Assembly: GCF_013002705.1 (NCBI RefSeq)
Contig: NZ_JABEND010000001.1
Coordinates: 434,001-498,000, forward strand
Reading direction: 5' to 3'
Length of the DNA: 64,000 nucleotides
Origin: Nakamurella aerolata
GTDB lineage: Bacteria; Actinomycetota; Actinomycetes; Mycobacteriales; Nakamurellaceae
In this document: positions 9,624 through 18,728 of the stretch, piece after piece
How the letters are laid out: every line of letters begins with the position of its first letter
Position numbering within the stretch: the stretch's first letter is position 1
Notes under the pieces: generated by a model
Databases searched by the model: none
Seen by the model: only the letters and a program-made list of their open reading frames with translations
Told to the model about the DNA's origin: nothing
Position numbers and translations under genes: made by a program

Positions 9624-10304
9624 ATGGTTTCCGTCAGCAGCGAGTACACCGGGCACGTCGAACCGCACGGCGACGCAGCGATCCGCGACTTGCCCGACAT
9701 CACCATCACCAAGATGTCGGTGGGCGACATGGACAACAACACCTATCTGCTGGTGTGCAAGCACACCGGCGATGCGCTGTTGATCGATGCGGCGGCCGAC
9801 AACGAGCGGATCGCGGATCTGCTCGGCGACGGGCCGGATCGGCCGCGGTTGCGCAGCATCGTCACCACCCACCGGCACGGCGATCATTGGCAGGCGCTGC
9901 CGTCGGTCGCCGGGATGACGGGGGCCAACCTGTATGCCGGTGCCGACGACGCCGCTGCGCTCCCGGTGCCCACCGATGTGCTGCTGGAGCAGGGGTCGAC
10001 GGTGCCGTTGGGCGACAGCGAATTGCAGGTGATCGCGCTGCGCGGACACACCCCGGGCTCGGTGGCGCTGCTCTACCGCGACCCAAAGGGCGTTGCTCAC
10101 CTCTTCACCGGGGACTCGCTGTTTCCCGGCGGTCCGGGGAAAACCGGCTCACCCCAAGACTTCACGTCGTTGCTGGACGATCTCGAGCAGCGAGTGTTCG
10201 ACACGCTGCCGGACGACACCTGGGTCTACCCCGGTCACGGCGACGACACCACTCTCGGCACCGAGCGTCCGCAGCTGGCGCAATGGCGCGCCCGCGGCTG
10301 GTAG
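9624..10304 (+). CDS. metallo-beta-lactamase fold hydrolase (glyoxalase II-like)
   Basis: A 226-residue MBL-fold protein. The di-zinc motif THRHGDHW gives His83, His85, Asp87 and His88; LRGHTPGS supplies the next His, FTGDSLF the bridging Asp and VYPGHGDDT the final His, so the site is complete. The size and the GHTPGS/YPGHGDDT pattern are those of hydroxyacylglutathione-hydrolase-like enzymes, but actinobacteria lack glutathione and the substrate is probably another thioester or mycothiol conjugate (inference). A similar gene sits next to uvrA in mycobacteria. A CACAAT hexamer 7 nt upstream of ATG 9624 is a near match to the leaderless -10 box. Confidence 0.88.
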   Translation: MVSVSSEYTGHVEPHGDAAIRDLPDITITKMSVGDMDNNTYLLVCKHTGDALLIDAAADNERIADLLGDGPDRPRLRSIVTTHRHGDHWQALPSVAGMTGANLYAGADDAAALPVPTDVLLEQGSTVPLGDSELQVIALRGHTPGSVALLYRDPKGVAHLFTGDSLFPGGPGKTGSPQDFTSLLDDLEQRVFDTLPDDTWVYPGHGDDTTLGTERPQLAQWRARGW

Positions 10305-10354
10305 CGCAGGACCGGCAGGCGCGGCGGCCCGTGGACGTCATCCGAGGAGTTGTT

Positions 10355-10360
10355 TAGGCT
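10355..10360 (+). promoter_or_regulatory. -10 box TAGGCT of the amidohydrolase gene (leaderless pattern)
   Basis: TAGGCT is 8 nt upstream of ATG 10369 and supports this start. Confidence 0.5.
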
Positions 10361-10368
10361 CACGAACC

Positions 10369-11631
10369 ATGAGCCCCGACGCCGACCCCGCCGCGCCCCG
10401 CACCGTCTTCACCGGCGGCACCGTCTACGACGGGACGACGGCCGCACCATCGGCCGCTGACATTGCCGTGCAGAACGGCCGCATCGTCGAGGTCGGGACC
10501 GGACTCGACGGTGACGAGCAGATCGACTGCACCGGTCGGTGGATCTCCCCCGGCTTCTTCGACAGCCACGTTCACGTGATGTTCGACGGTGTCGACTATC
10601 TGCGCATGATCGGCACCCCGTTCAGCCTGAATTTCTATTACGCCGCAGTGAATCTCAAGAACACACTGGATGCCGGCATCACCAGCGTCCGGGACGCCGG
10701 CGGCGCCGACCTTGGCGTCAAGGAGGCGGTCCGCAGGGGCGTCATCCCTGGGCCGCGGATGCAGATCGCCATTGGCATGCTGAGCCAAACCGGCGGCCAC
10801 GGCGACGACTGGGAGGCCTGCGGCGTCGAGATCCCGCTGTTTCCCGAGCATCCGGGACGGCCGTCGACCGTCGTCGACGGGCCGGAACAGGTGCGGCACA
10901 AGGTACGCGAGCTGATCCGGAACGGCGCCGACGTCATCAAGGTGGCAACCTCCGGCGGCGTCCTGAGCCCGCGCGACGATCCGCGGCACGCCCACTTCCG
11001 GGACGACGAGATCGCCATGATGGTGACCGAGGCCGCCGCCGCCGGCATCTTCGTGATGTCCCACGCCCAGGCCACCGACGGCATCAAGGCGGCCATCCGC
11101 AACGGGGTGCGGTCCATCGAGCACGGCATCTACCTCGACGACGAAGCCATTCAGATGATGCTGGACGCCGGCGCCTGGTTGGTGCCGACCCTGCACGCCC
11201 CGCGCGCGGTGATCGCGGCGGCCGCCGCCGGCGCCTCCATCCCGCCGGCATCGGTGGACAAGGCCAAGATGGTGGCGGAGGCCCACCTGGACAGCGTCCG
11301 GCGGGCCCACCAGGCCGGCGTGAAGATCGCCATGGGCACCGACTGCGGCGTCGGCTCGCACGGCACCAACCTCGACGAGCTCGCCTTCATGATGGGGGCC
11401 GGGCTGAGTTCGTTGGACGCGCTGCACGCCACCACCGCGAGCGCCGCGGAACTGTTCGGCGTGGCGGACGATCGCGGCCGCATCGCGCCTGGCCTGCGCG
11501 CCGACCTTGTGGTGCTGGACGGCCCGGCCGGCGAGGTCGGGGCACCGGGCGAACTGCGCCGCCGGGTGCGCGGCGTCTATCAGGACGGCGCCTTGGTGTC
11601 GACCGGAACCACCGCAAGGCAACTGGCCTGA
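10369..11631 (+). CDS. metal-dependent amidohydrolase family protein (imidazolonepropionase/prolidase-like)
   Basis: A 420-residue TIM-barrel amidohydrolase. Metal ligands are visible in order: His67 and His69 (SHVHV), Lys191 (DVIKVATSGG, the probable carboxylated lysine), His232 (MSHAQAT), His252 (SIEHGIY) and Asp325 (MGTDCG). The C-terminus closes the beta-sandwich (GRIAPGLRADLVVLDGPAGE). This subgroup hydrolyses imidazolonepropionate-like rings or X-Pro and other dipeptides; the exact substrate cannot be read from sequence. No signal peptide, so cytosolic. An earlier in-frame start at 10093 overlaps the MBL gene and is rejected in favour of ATG 10369, which has a leaderless -10 box. Confidence 0.9.
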   Translation: MSPDADPAAPRTVFTGGTVYDGTTAAPSAADIAVQNGRIVEVGTGLDGDEQIDCTGRWISPGFFDSHVHVMFDGVDYLRMIGTPFSLNFYYAAVNLKNTLDAGITSVRDAGGADLGVKEAVRRGVIPGPRMQIAIGMLSQTGGHGDDWEACGVEIPLFPEHPGRPSTVVDGPEQVRHKVRELIRNGADVIKVATSGGVLSPRDDPRHAHFRDDEIAMMVTEAAAAGIFVMSHAQATDGIKAAIRNGVRSIEHGIYLDDEAIQMMLDAGAWLVPTLHAPRAVIAAAAAGASIPPASVDKAKMVAEAHLDSVRRAHQAGVKIAMGTDCGVGSHGTNLDELAFMMGAGLSSLDALHATTASAAELFGVADDRGRIAPGLRADLVVLDGPAGEVGAPGELRRRVRGVYQDGALVSTGTTARQLA

Positions 11632-11945
11632 AAAGAACTGAAAAGAATTTACCGGCTGTCGGGTTTGGCCGTTAATATCACGGCTTGTGCCGCCTTGTGA
11701 CGGCGCAGCTCAAGCAGACCAGTCCCGCACCCCTGCACCTCGACTCCGCTCCGCACCGTCGCGGACCTGTCGGCCGCCCGATCGCCCCACGCAGCCTGGC
11801 AGCGGCTTGTCGGTCGCGACCATTACCGTTCACCTGCAGCCCTGGAGCCGACGGCCCAGTTGGTCCCGACCGGACGGCCGCAGCTGCGCCGGCAATGCGC
11901 CGCACCGAACCACCAACTCCCCTCCAGCAGAACGGAATCACCGGT
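11632..11945. promoter_or_regulatory. amidohydrolase/MFS intergenic region with possible promoter
   Basis: The first 60 nt are locally AT-rich. TAATAT at 11673-11678, with TTTACC 19 nt before it, is the only -10/-35-like pair I see. It would give a leader of about 260 nt before the MFS start. No gene, riboswitch fold or clear operator was recognised. Confidence 0.35.
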
Positions 11946-13583
11946 ATGACTACCACCGATCCGGCCGTCCCACCGCCCTTGGATAAGGGCGGAGCGGCCG
12001 GTGCCACCCGCGCTCCGAAAGACAAGCTCGACGCGGGCGTGCTGAAGATCGCCGGCGTGGTGGTGCTCGGCTCCATCATGTCGATCCTCGATGTGACAGT
12101 GGTTGGCGTTGCCCAGAACCAGTTCCAGGCGCAGTGGGGAGCCAGCCCGGCGCTGGTGGCCTGGACGATGACCGCGTACACGCTCGCCCTCGCGGCCGTG
12201 ATTCCGGTCACTGGTTGGGCCGCCGACCGCTTCGGCACCAAGCGCCTCTACATGACGTCGATCCTGTTGTTCGTGCTCGGATCGGTGCTCTGCGCCACCG
12301 CATGGGACATCGGCCCACTGATCGCCTTCCGCGCCATCCAGGGGCTGGGCGGCGGCATGTTGATGCCGCTCGGCATGACGATTCTGACCAGGGCCGCCGG
12401 CCCCGAGCGGATCGGCCGGGTGATGGCGGTGCTCGGCATCCCGATGATGCTCGGCCCCATCGGCGGCCCGATCCTCGGCGGCTGGCTGATCGACGTGGTG
12501 TCGTGGCACTGGATCTTCCTGATCAACCTGCCGATCGGTCTGATCGCGCTGGCCTACGCGTTCATGGCGTTGCCGAAGGACGCCCCGACTCCGTCGGAGA
12601 CGTTCGACATCACCGGTTTCCTGCTGCTGTCCCCGGGTCTGGCGATGTTCCTGTTCGGTGTCTCGTCGATTCCGGAGACCGGCACCATCTGGTCGTTCCG
12701 GGTGCTGTTCTGGGCGCTGCTCGGACTGGCGTTGTGCGTGGTGTTCGTGTTCCACGCGCTGCACCGTGCCGATCACCCGCTGATCGACCTGCACCTGTTC
12801 AAGAACCGGGATCTCACCGTCGCAATCATCACCATGGCGATCTTCGCGATCGCGTTCTTCGGTGTGATGCTGATCTTCCCGCAGTACTTCATCGGAATCC
12901 GCGGGAAGACCCCGATGCAGGCCGGCCTGCTGGGCGCGGCGATGGGTGTTGGTTCGATGATCACCATGCCGGTCGCCGGCGCGCTCACCGACAAGTTCGG
13001 TCCAGGCAAGTTCGTGATGTCCGGCCTTGTGCTGATCTGCGTCGGTCTCGTCCCGCTCACCATGCTGGATGCGAACACCTCGTTCTGGATCACCACCATC
13101 TCGTTCCTGGTGATGGGCCTCGGCATGGGCATGACGATGATGCCCACCTTCACCGCCGCACTGCGGACGCTGAAGGACTACCAGATCGCCCGCGGCTCAA
13201 CGATGATGAACATCACCCAGCAGGTCGCGGCGTCCATCGGCACCGCGGTGATCTCGGTGTTGCTGACCAACTTCCTGAAGCGGGACCCGATGAGCCAGTT
13301 GGCCTACATGGTCAACCCGATCCTGTCGAATCCCGATCCGGCCAAGGTCGATCCGGCCCTGTTGGCCCAGGCAAAGGGCGCCGTCGCCGGCGCTGCCCAG
13401 CAGGCCGGGATTACCCCGGAACAGCTGATGGCGGGCGGGCTGTCGTCGGCGGCGGACTCGTTCGCCAAGACGGTGACGATCGCGCTGATCCTGACCGCGT
13501 GCACGCTGATCCCGGCGTTCTTCCTGCCGCGCAAGGCTCCCGACCGTGGCAAGCAGGCTGCCGCACCGGTCGCCATGCATTGA
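11946..13583 (+). CDS. MFS drug exporter, DHA2 family (EmrB/QacA-like, 14 TM)
   Basis: A 545-residue polytopic protein of the proton-driven multidrug efflux family. Family signatures are near the start (LDVTVVGVAQNQF at the end of TM1, AVIPVTGWAADRFGTKRLY for motif A, GGGMLMPLG and GPIGGPILGGWLIDV for motif C). The length and spacing of hydrophobic stretches fit 14 helices. The N-terminal 28 residues are cytoplasmic and Pro/Gly/Lys-rich. ATG 11946 opens the conserved protein; the frame upstream is noise. A drug exporter in the same relative place between uvrB and uvrA occurs in mycobacteria, supporting orthology of the block. Substrates are unknown. A strong hairpin follows the stop. Confidence 0.92.
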   Translation: MTTTDPAVPPPLDKGGAAGATRAPKDKLDAGVLKIAGVVVLGSIMSILDVTVVGVAQNQFQAQWGASPALVAWTMTAYTLALAAVIPVTGWAADRFGTKRLYMTSILLFVLGSVLCATAWDIGPLIAFRAIQGLGGGMLMPLGMTILTRAAGPERIGRVMAVLGIPMMLGPIGGPILGGWLIDVVSWHWIFLINLPIGLIALAYAFMALPKDAPTPSETFDITGFLLLSPGLAMFLFGVSSIPETGTIWSFRVLFWALLGLALCVVFVFHALHRADHPLIDLHLFKNRDLTVAIITMAIFAIAFFGVMLIFPQYFIGIRGKTPMQAGLLGAAMGVGSMITMPVAGALTDKFGPGKFVMSGLVLICVGLVPLTMLDANTSFWITTISFLVMGLGMGMTMMPTFTAALRTLKDYQIARGSTMMNITQQVAASIGTAVISVLLTNFLKRDPMSQLAYMVNPILSNPDPAKVDPALLAQAKGAVAGAAQQAGITPEQLMAGGLSSAADSFAKTVTIALILTACTLIPAFFLPRKAPDRGKQAAAPVAMH

Positions 13584-13624
13584 TAGGTCTGATGGTCGCG
13601 GCTCGGCGTTCGCCGAGACCCGCT

Positions 13625-13661
13625 CGACAGCCCCGATCCGCGCCGCGGGTCGGGGCTGTCG
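13625..13661 (+). terminator. strong GC hairpin after the MFS gene
   Basis: CGACAGCCCCGATCC pairs with GGTCGGGGCTGTCG across an 8-nt loop, 42 nt after the MFS stop. No U-tract follows, as is usual in very GC-rich actinobacteria. Confidence 0.65.
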
Positions 13662-13753
13662 GGCAGCTGTGGTGCTGGCAGCGCTGAACCGCCGGAACCA
13701 GCACTGCGGGAAACCCGCTGTACCGGACGGATTCCGGCTGTCATCCTGATCGG

Positions 13754-14353
13754 ATGTTGTTGTTGGTGACCGGTTCCAGCTGCGCTGGCAAGACCACCGC
13801 GGCCGAGGGTTGCCGTGATCTCCCTGGCGTGCACGTGCACGACAGCGACGAGCACGGCGTGCCGAGCGGAGCCGACACCGCCTGGCGGCAGGGCGATCTG
13901 CGGAGCTGGGTAGGCCGTGCCGTTGAGCTGCAGGGCACCGGTGAGCATCTGTTGCTGACCAGCCAGTCGCCGCTCGGTGAGCTGCTCGCCGTGCCCGAGG
14001 CCGACCAGTTGCCGGTTGCCGTCTGTCTGCTGGATGTCGACGACGCGGTGCGTGCGCACCGGCTCGAGTCCCGCGACCCGGGGCAGTGGTCGGACGAGGT
14101 CAAGGCAGCGTTCGCGTCCTGGGGTCGCTGGCACCGCCGGCACGCGGCCGACCCGCAGTACCAGCCCCAGGTGATCACCGACGGTGGCGCCCCGGCAATG
14201 CGCTGGGACCGGTGGACCGACTGGCCAGCGCAGCACCCGGACTGGTCGACGCACGTCATCGACACCACCAACAGCGCACCCGCCGAAACTCGAGAAGCGC
14301 TGCGGCGCTGGGCGATCGAGGCGATGCGGCAGGCGCTACCGATCGACCGGTAG
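13754..14353 (+). CDS. small P-loop NTPase / kinase-like protein
   Basis: A 199-residue protein with a Walker A motif at the extreme N-terminus (VTGSSCAGKTT, residues 5-15), then VHVHDSDEHGVP, where an acidic pair follows strand 2, and LPVAVCLLDVDD. The layout resembles nucleoside/shikimate-type or antibiotic-modifying P-loop kinases (AAA_18/AAA_33 type), but no substrate motif is recognised. It has no signal peptide. CATCCT 6 nt before ATG 13754 is one base from the leaderless -10 consensus. Its last 18 nt overlap tail-to-tail with the S9 peptidase gene, so the two transcripts are antisense at their 3' ends. Function unknown. Confidence 0.75.
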   Translation: MLLLVTGSSCAGKTTAAEGCRDLPGVHVHDSDEHGVPSGADTAWRQGDLRSWVGRAVELQGTGEHLLLTSQSPLGELLAVPEADQLPVAVCLLDVDDAVRAHRLESRDPGQWSDEVKAAFASWGRWHRRHAADPQYQPQVITDGGAPAMRWDRWTDWPAQHPDWSTHVIDTTNSAPAETREALRRWAIEAMRQALPIDR

Positions 14354-16534
14354 GTGCTTGTTCCACCAGTTCAGGATCGCGTCGAAGCGCTGCAGCCGAT
14401 GCCGCGGCTTACCCGACCTGGACAGCTCGTGACCCTCACCGGGGAACACCAGCATTGCGGTTTCCGGGGCGTTGGGTGCCGGGGTGGCGGGATCGGCACC
14501 GTCGGCGTTGCCACGTTGCTTGAGCGCGACGAACATCCGCTGGCCCTGTTCGATCGGGCAGCGCCAGTCCTCTTCGGAGTGAATCACCAAGAACGGCATG
14601 CTGATCTGGTCCGCGTACGCCAGCGGGGAATCGGCCCACAGCTTGTCGCGCCCGGCCGGCTCTTCACCCTCGGGCGTGCAGTATTCACGGGCAAAGAAGT
14701 AGCCGATGTCCGACGAGCCGGCGAAGGAGTCCCACGCATTCACCGCCCGCTCGGAGATGCCTGCGGCGAAACGATCGCCGGCGTGCGAGGCCAGCCAGCT
14801 GGTCATGAAGCCGCCGTAGGAGCCGCCCATCACTCCGACCCGGTCCGGGTCGAGATCGTCGCGCTGCAGCGCAGTGTCCAGCAGCGCCAACACATCCGCG
14901 GCGTCGACCGTGCCCAGCCTGCCCTTGACCGACCGGCCGTGCGCGAACCCGTAGCCGGACGATCCGCGCGGATTGCCCATCACCACGGCATACCCGGCGC
15001 CGGCGTACACCTGCGCCTCGTCGAACAGCCCCCAGGCGTACTGGGCGTGCGGGCCGCCGTGCACGTTGAGGATCACCGGGTGCGGACCGTCGCCCTTGGG
15101 CAGCACCAGCCAACCGTGCACCGGGTAACCGTCCTCGCCCTGGCCGGTCAGCTCGATCATCTCTGCGATGCCACTGGCGGTGAGCTCGGCGCCCAGGTCG
15201 GTGAGCTGCCGCTCGTTGGTGATGGTGGTGCCGTTCAGCTCGGCGGTGATCACCTCGCAGAACGACTCGGGTGTTCCGATGGTGGCGGCGAGAGTCGTTG
15301 TGCTGCTGGTGTTCTCAGTGGTTGCCCCACTGCCGGCATTGCCGTTGTCGGGGACGGCGACGCTGAAGGCGCGCACCACGCGTTGCCCGCCGAGCAGCAC
15401 CGGAAGGGTGTCGAGCGCGGCCCGGTCGGCGGTGCGCGGCACCGAGAGCAGCTCGACGGCACCGCGGTGCTCGGCCAGCACGAGGATGCCGTCGGCGGTC
15501 GGCACCAGCGGAGCGTCCTCCAGCTCAACGGTTTCCGGGTCGGTCAGCCGCTTCGGTTTCCCGGCCGAGCGACCGTCGGCGGACAGCGTCGCGGCGAACA
15601 GGCCGGCGGTGGCGCCGACGAAGTCCTGGTTCTCGAACTCCTGCGCCAGGAAGTAGAGGATGCCGTCGTCGACCAGGAGCTGACTGTAACCGCGCCCCTC
15701 CTCCACCACCACAACAGACTCCGGCACCGTGGGTGACGTCGTCTCCGGGTCCGACGATCCCACCGCCTTGGTTGGTGTTGGTGCTGCGGAGGCCGGCGTT
15801 GCGTTCGGGTCCGTGGATTCGGTTGCGGGAGTGGGCAACTCGGCGATGTCGATCCGGACGATCTCGGCGGCCATGCTGTCCGGCCGGGCGTCGCGTACGT
15901 AGAGCAGCCCAGTTCCGTCGGCGCTGAATACCGCGGAGCCGACGCCTGCCGGAAGGTCGGTCAGCTGAACTGCTGCGGGTTGGGACGGCCCGCTGGCCGA
16001 GTCCGAGCGATCCAGGTCCGAGTGATCCAGATCGATGAGGAACAGCTGCTCGGGGCGATCGAGCAGAAAACCCTTGCCGTCACGGCGATATGACAGCTGG
16101 GTGAGCATCCGTGGAGCCTCGGCATCCGGCTTGGTCTTGTCGTCGGTGCCGTACCGGCCAGCCTCCGGGACGGCGGCCTGGTACGCCAACCGACGCCCGT
16201 CCGGCGAGAACACCGGTGAGCCGGCTCCGAGCTTGTGATCGGTGAGCTGGCGCGCCTCGCCGCCGTCGACGGCCATCGCGAACAGTTGCGGCGCACCGGA
16301 TTCGCTGCCGCGGTTGAACACCAGCGTGCGCCCGTCGGGCGACAACACCGGCCTGGAGTCCTTGGGGCCGTTGGTGAAATTACGCCGGCTGCCGTCCGGG
16401 GCGATCTGCACCAGTCTGGAGACCGTGCTGTTGGTCTCGAGGTCGGGACGAGAAGCGGTGACGACGATGTCGCCGGACGGCAACACGATCGGGCGGCCGG
16501 CAGCGACGAGCGACGAGAGATCGGAGGGTTTCAC
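14336..16534 (-). CDS. S9 family prolyl-oligopeptidase-like serine peptidase
   Basis: A 732-residue enzyme with an N-terminal beta-propeller (WD40-like/DPP repeats such as RPVLSPDGRTLVFNRGSESG and SPVFSPDGRRLAYQ) and a C-terminal alpha/beta-hydrolase domain. The catalytic triad is Ser572 (GGSYGGF), Asp656 (HSEEDWRCP) and His702 (PGEGHELSR). Such enzymes cleave oligopeptides or acyl-peptides in the cytosol, where the propeller restricts access. No signal peptide. An Asp/Ser-rich segment and a Thr/Pro-rich insert (about residues 265-300) lie in the propeller. GTG 16534 is chosen because TAGAGT sits 7 nt upstream. Exact peptide specificity cannot be told. Confidence 0.92.
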   Translation of the reverse strand: MKPSDLSSLVAAGRPIVLPSGDIVVTASRPDLETNSTVSRLVQIAPDGSRRNFTNGPKDSRPVLSPDGRTLVFNRGSESGAPQLFAMAVDGGEARQLTDHKLGAGSPVFSPDGRRLAYQAAVPEAGRYGTDDKTKPDAEAPRMLTQLSYRRDGKGFLLDRPEQLFLIDLDHSDLDRSDSASGPSQPAAVQLTDLPAGVGSAVFSADGTGLLYVRDARPDSMAAEIVRIDIAELPTPATESTDPNATPASAAPTPTKAVGSSDPETTSPTVPESVVVVEEGRGYSQLLVDDGILYFLAQEFENQDFVGATAGLFAATLSADGRSAGKPKRLTDPETVELEDAPLVPTADGILVLAEHRGAVELLSVPRTADRAALDTLPVLLGGQRVVRAFSVAVPDNGNAGSGATTENTSSTTTLAATIGTPESFCEVITAELNGTTITNERQLTDLGAELTASGIAEMIELTGQGEDGYPVHGWLVLPKGDGPHPVILNVHGGPHAQYAWGLFDEAQVYAGAGYAVVMGNPRGSSGYGFAHGRSVKGRLGTVDAADVLALLDTALQRDDLDPDRVGVMGGSYGGFMTSWLASHAGDRFAAGISERAVNAWDSFAGSSDIGYFFAREYCTPEGEEPAGRDKLWADSPLAYADQISMPFLVIHSEEDWRCPIEQGQRMFVALKQRGNADGADPATPAPNAPETAMLVFPGEGHELSRSGKPRHRLQRFDAILNWWNKHLPVDR

Positions 16535-16541
16535 CCGGTTG

Positions 16542-16547
16542 ACTCTA
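16542..16547 (-). promoter_or_regulatory. -10 box TAGAGT of the S9 peptidase gene (leaderless pattern)
   Basis: Minus-strand TANNNT, 7 nt before GTG 16534. Confidence 0.5.
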
Positions 16548-16758
16548 TCGACGCCCCGGATGGTCGGGCGCGTGGGATGACCTCTCTTGGCGGGACGTCC
16601 GCGAGTAACGAGCTGAGCTCCACCGGCCGTCCGGCGCCCGGCCGCCGCCCGCCCTGTTCGCCGCTGTCCGCCGCTGTTCACCCGCCGCACGCCCACCGGC
16701 CCGTGCGGGGCCTACCTGGCCGTCCGCCGCCCGCTGTTCACCCGTCCTTCGGCCGCTG

Positions 16759-16788
16759 CCGCTCGCCGACTCACGAGCCGGCGAGCGG
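16759..16788. repeat. inverted repeat in the S9/DUF222 divergent region
   Basis: CCGCTCGCCG and CGGCGAGCGG flank a 10-nt centre that itself has CTC/GAG symmetry. The surrounding gap (16535-17015) has no gene. It also holds two near-identical CGCTGTTCACCCG motifs at about 16671 and 16731. A terminator is not needed between divergent genes, so an operator or processing site is possible. Confidence 0.45.
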
Positions 16789-16919
16789 TAGGGCATCCGT
16801 CCACTATCGAACGCACGCACGTGCCCCGCCCGATGTTCTTCCGTCGCCACACCCGAACCTCGGGGTTCGATCGGCTCGGTGGCGATGATCCGTTGCCAAC
16901 CAGGGCCGGCATCCCGTGG

Positions 16920-16949
16920 ACGGAGCGACAACAGACGGAGCGACAACAG
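16920..16949 (+). repeat. 15-bp tandem duplication upstream of the DUF222/HNH gene
   Basis: Two exact head-to-tail copies of ACGGAGCGACAACAG end 54 nt before the -10 box of the next gene, a position suited to a regulator-binding site. Confidence 0.55.
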
Positions 16950-17003
16950 AGGTCTCTGTCACTTCGTTCATTTGGGCCTATCGCACATGTGTTCGGTATT
17001 TAG

Positions 17004-17009
17004 TAGACT
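17004..17009 (+). promoter_or_regulatory. -10 box TAGACT of the DUF222/HNH gene (leaderless pattern)
   Basis: TAGACT is 6 nt upstream of ATG 17016, inside an unusually AT-rich patch for this window (GGTATTTAGTAGACTTGG). Confidence 0.55.
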
Positions 17010-17015
17010 TGGTGC

Positions 17016-18728
17016 ATGGGGAACGGGGAACATAACAACGACGGTGGAGCCGTGTGGGGGCCGGCCCGCGCCTCGGCGATCCGAACACCTCCGCCGCCAA
17101 CTCCGCTCGCCAACTGGTCAGCGGAGTTGGCGGCAGCCGCCGTCGGCGTCACGTTGGCCGAGCATTTGGCCCGGCGCCCCGCACTGCCGGCCGATCGCTG
17201 CCGTGGCGGCGCCGCCGATCCCGATGGTCAGCGCACTTCCCATCGATCTCACGGTTCCGATCGATCTCACGGTTCCGATCGATCGGACGGTCCCGGGAGT
17301 CCGCGCGGTCCCCGGAGTCCGCGCGATCCTGATAGTGCGCATAGTGCCGCAGGCGTCGACAGCCGGCCCGGTGCCGACGGCCCGGCTGAAGCGGTCACCC
17401 AACTGCAGCAAGCCAACGCACTGGTGGATTCGCTGGCGGCCCGGCAGCGGTTGATCAACCATCTGCAGGCCCAGCAGTCTGCCGATATGGCGCTGCTGGC
17501 CGGGAACTACCCCGGCCTACGGGAGTTCCTGTCGATGGAAGTCGCTGCCGCACTCAGCATCAGCGAGCAAGCGGTCGACGGCCAGCTCGAAACAGCCGAG
17601 TCCGTCGCGCGTCGCTTGCCGGCCACCTGGCGTGCCTGGGATCGCGGCGAACTCGACATCGCCAAGGTCCGGTACTTGGACGAGCACACCCAACACCTCT
17701 CGGTTGCGGAGCTTGCAGCTGTGGAAGAACGGGTACTGCCCCGGGCGAGTGGCCAGCGGATGCCCGCATTCCGCACCGCGGTCAGGCGTGCGGTGCTGTC
17801 GATCAATCCCGAGAGCGCGGAGGAGCATCACCAGCAGGCCGTCGAGAAGCGGCACATCGCGGTGGAGGGTTGTGCGCACGGCATGGCGCTGCTCACCTAC
17901 TACGCGCCCGCCCAAGACGTCACGATGGTGTGGGAAGTACTGACCGGTGTGGCAGCGGCGGCTCGCACCCCAGAAGACGATCGCACGCTTGCCCAGCGGC
18001 GGGCAGATGCGTTGGCGGCCTTGTGTTCCGGTGTTCTCGACCACGGCCTGCCGGACGGGTCGCGGCTGAGCAAGCGGCGCTGTCAGCGCGCCCGGCTGGT
18101 GGTCACCATGCCGGTCTCGGTGCTGACCGGCTCGAGCGATGTGTGCGATCTGGGCCGGTACGGTCCGATCACCGCGTTGCAGGCGCTGCAGATCGCCGAC
18201 GCCGACGCGAACCTGCAGCGCCTGGTATGCGATCCGGTATCCGGTGTTCTCGTCGATGCCTCACCGGTCGACAAGTACCGGCCGCCCGGCTGGCTGGCCG
18301 AGCAGATCGAGGCAAGAGACCAGACCTGCATGGCGCCGGGCTGCTCGCAACCGGCATTCCGTACCGAGGTCGATCACTGCGTGCCGTTCAGCAAGGGAGG
18401 TAAGACCGACGCAGCCAACCTCGGTCTGCTCTGCAAGCACCATCACCGCAGCAAGGACGGCGGCGGTTGGTTTCTGGAACGCTTGCCGGACGGCACTTTT
18501 CGGTGGACGTCGCCGCTCGGCCGCGTGCACGACCGGGCGCCGACGCGGTGGTGGCACCAGCCCGAGGCCGACGCCGGCGCGACACAGTTCATCGATGCGA
18601 CCCCCGGCGACGGGAACCTGCGCTGCCCGCCCGCTGCCACCGGCGAGCCGTCCGTTGCGGCACAGGCACAGGCACAGGCACAGGACGAAGACTCCCGACC
18701 GTCGGATTCAGACGACCCACCGTTCTAG
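17016..18728 (+). CDS. DUF222 / HNH endonuclease-signature protein (13E12-repeat family type)
   Basis: A 570-residue protein. The middle (about residues 125-400) matches the actinobacterial DUF222 domain (LAARQRLINHLQAQQSADMA, then LDIAKVRYLDEH). The C-terminus has an HNH nuclease core: CMAPGCSQPAFRTEVDHCVP, FSKGGKTDAANLGLLCKHHH and RSKDGG. The catalytic-type His pairs and Cys are in place, so it looks intact. The N-terminus is Pro/Ser/Arg-rich with a DRSHGS repeat, and the C-terminus has four AQ repeats coded by tandem GCACAG units. The family is multicopy in many actinobacteria and its function is unsettled; mobility or defence roles are guesses. Confidence 0.85.
   Translation: MGNGEHNNDGGAVWGPARASAIRTPPPPTPLANWSAELAAAAVGVTLAEHLARRPALPADRCRGGAADPDGQRTSHRSHGSDRSHGSDRSDGPGSPRGPRSPRDPDSAHSAAGVDSRPGADGPAEAVTQLQQANALVDSLAARQRLINHLQAQQSADMALLAGNYPGLREFLSMEVAAALSISEQAVDGQLETAESVARRLPATWRAWDRGELDIAKVRYLDEHTQHLSVAELAAVEERVLPRASGQRMPAFRTAVRRAVLSINPESAEEHHQQAVEKRHIAVEGCAHGMALLTYYAPAQDVTMVWEVLTGVAAAARTPEDDRTLAQRRADALAALCSGVLDHGLPDGSRLSKRRCQRARLVVTMPVSVLTGSSDVCDLGRYGPITALQALQIADADANLQRLVCDPVSGVLVDASPVDKYRPPGWLAEQIEARDQTCMAPGCSQPAFRTEVDHCVPFSKGGKTDAANLGLLCKHHHRSKDGGGWFLERLPDGTFRWTSPLGRVHDRAPTRWWHQPEADAGATQFIDATPGDGNLRCPPAATGEPSVAAQAQAQAQDEDSRPSDSDDPPF

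Noticed and set aside
14336-14353. The 18-nt tail-to-tail overlap of the kinase and S9 peptidase genes as an error
   Set aside because: Both reading frames end naturally. Short convergent overlaps also occur at DedA/coaE and are normal in compact genomes.
17016-18728. DUF222/HNH gene as part of a transposon
   Set aside because: No terminal inverted repeats, target-site duplications or transposase were found around it.
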